The notes beneath the pieces are model-generated. The model was not told the DNA's origin, did no database searches, and worked only from the letters and a program-made list of their open reading frames with translations. A program made the translations under genes and the position numbers. DNA of 64,000 bases, from NCBI RefSeq assembly GCF_022267515.1, contig NZ_JAKFGB010000010.1, forward strand, positions 62,001 through 126,000, read 5' to 3'. Shown piece by piece: positions 63,420 through 64,000 of this stretch (its first letter is position 1; every line of letters begins with the position of its first letter). Source of the stretch: Rubinisphaera margarita. Its GTDB lineage: Bacteria; Planctomycetota; Planctomycetia; Planctomycetales; Planctomycetaceae.

Positions 63420-63803
63420 TCACGACTGCGGGTCGAGGTACTCATTCAAATAGTTCACCAGATCGGTCGTCATTTTACTTCGCGGCACCACGAGCTGACA
63501 CCCGGCTGCTCGCGCCTGTTTCAGCCGGTCGACTTCGACGTGGGAGCCGAAGCCGATGACCATCAGGTCGGGATACTGCTCTCGAACTGCGGCGACATGC
63601 GAGACCGCTTCCCCAGCCGAATCGAGATCGATGATCCACAAACCAGGCGGCTCGGTTCCAGAGTCTGAAGCCAGCGCAGCAGCGTCTTTCAGGATACGCA
63701 CTTCCCGCTGAAGAGCACGGGCGGTATCGAGAATTCGCGTGGTGAAGAGGAAGTCACTGCAGCTGAGCAGGCCGAGGCGGGGAGCGTTGGTGTTGTCTGT
63801 CAC
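63420..63803 (-). CDS. Receiver-fold protein with incomplete active site
   Basis: A 127-residue protein with response-regulator-like strand and helix spacing: LGLLSCSDFLF (strand 1 without the acidic pair), GLWIIDLDSAGEAV (strand 3 with Asp), LMVIGFGSHVEVDRLKQARAAGC (strand 4) and LVVPRSKMTTDLVNYL (strand 5). The Lys that normally ends strand 5 is replaced by Arg-Ser-Lys. It may be a degenerate receiver domain used as a binding module. The start ATG overlaps the last four bases of the next gene (ATGA), so the two are translated together. No DNA-binding domain is present. Confidence 0.7.
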   Translation of the reverse strand: MTDNTNAPRLGLLSCSDFLFTTRILDTARALQREVRILKDAAALASDSGTEPPGLWIIDLDSAGEAVSHVAAVREQYPDLMVIGFGSHVEVDRLKQARAAGCQLVVPRSKMTTDLVNYLNEYLDPQS

Positions 63804-63982
63804 GACTGCTCTCTCACGCCAGCCGACGATTCTGGCCGCTGAGATTGTGGGCGTGATTTCTTGTTCCGTTCATCCCAGGGGATTTCGATCGAACGAACAA
63901 AAAAGAACCACGACAGGCCGCCGATCGCCAGCGCGAACAGCATGACGACGATGGGTAACCAGATGGCGGAGAGCATTTCCAT
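63800..63982 (-). CDS. Small single-pass membrane protein
   Basis: A 60-residue protein with one N-terminal membrane helix (IWLPIVVMLFALAIGGLSWFFF, about 7-28) and a charged cytosolic tail (WDERNKKSRPQSQRPE). It overlaps the receiver-fold gene by four bases. The shape recalls CcoS-like cbb3 oxidase assembly proteins, but the conserved acidic tail motif of CcoS is not seen, so I do not claim that identity. The ATG at 63982 is 19 bases from the window edge; its promoter is outside. Confidence 0.6.
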   Translation of the reverse strand: MEMLSAIWLPIVVMLFALAIGGLSWFFFVRSIEIPWDERNKKSRPQSQRPESSAGVREQS

Positions 63983-64000
63983 ACGTTGGTTTCCGGGCTC

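Overview
The window looks like chromosomal DNA of a planctomycete (Planctomycetota, probably order Planctomycetales). The clues are a DUF1559 pilin-like protein paired with a small lipoprotein, two secreted sulfatases, a secreted PQQ-type beta-propeller, a TIM-barrel isomerase with a twin-arginine leader, many small receiver-like or hypothetical proteins, and short GC-rich intergenic repeats of the GGGTGGC type. Assignment to a genus is not possible from the sequence alone. Coding density is high. I found no rRNA, tRNA, transposase, phage gene or CRISPR array.

Layout. 1-13.1 kb: cardiolipin synthase (runs off the left edge), a Maf-type pyrophosphatase, RmlC, a secreted trypsin/PDZ protease, the lipoprotein/DUF1559 pair, a Tat-secreted TIM-barrel protein, glucose-6-phosphate dehydrogenase, a SirB1-like protein, an SDR oxidoreductase, RodA and LpxA. 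13.3-16.5 kb: an accessory-looking run of small plus-strand genes, one a DUF5071 (immunity-like) protein, bounded by repeats. 16.5-25 kb: a TAXI binding protein, ThyX, a charged secreted coiled-coil protein, AroE, a VanZ-like protein and a zinc-ribbon/HEAT/beta-propeller membrane protein of about 1090 residues. 25.4-32.6 kb: a methyltransferase, then the phosphate regulon pstS-pstC-pstA-pstB-phoU and a PhoB-like regulator, preceded by a Pho-box-like promoter. 32.7-47.4 kb: sulfatase, FtsH, beta-propeller, ribulose-phosphate epimerase, a histidine-phosphatase pseudoenzyme, AccD, a protein kinase, a UvrD/PcrA helicase, a beta-hydroxyacid dehydrogenase, DapA and a GspE-like protein lacking its ATPase residues. 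47.5-64 kb: HemY-HemE, a pseudo-receiver overlapping a sulfatase, a double class II aldolase protein, OsmC, an Asp-box propeller, an acetate kinase-phosphoketolase operon, IspG, a sugar-nucleotide epimerase, an MltR-like gene, an ornithine-cyclodeaminase-like enzyme and two small overlapping genes at the right edge.

Working together. zwf, rpe, xfp and ackA connect the oxidative pentose phosphate pathway to acetyl phosphate and acetate with ATP gain. The pst-phoU-regulator block takes up phosphate and senses it, but its histidine kinase is not adjacent. A theme of the window is family members that have lost catalytic residues: the histidine phosphatase, the GspE ATPase, a receiver domain and the second aldolase domain. 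AroE and the kinase carry unusual active-site substitutions. Function assignments rest on motifs read by eye; no database search was run.
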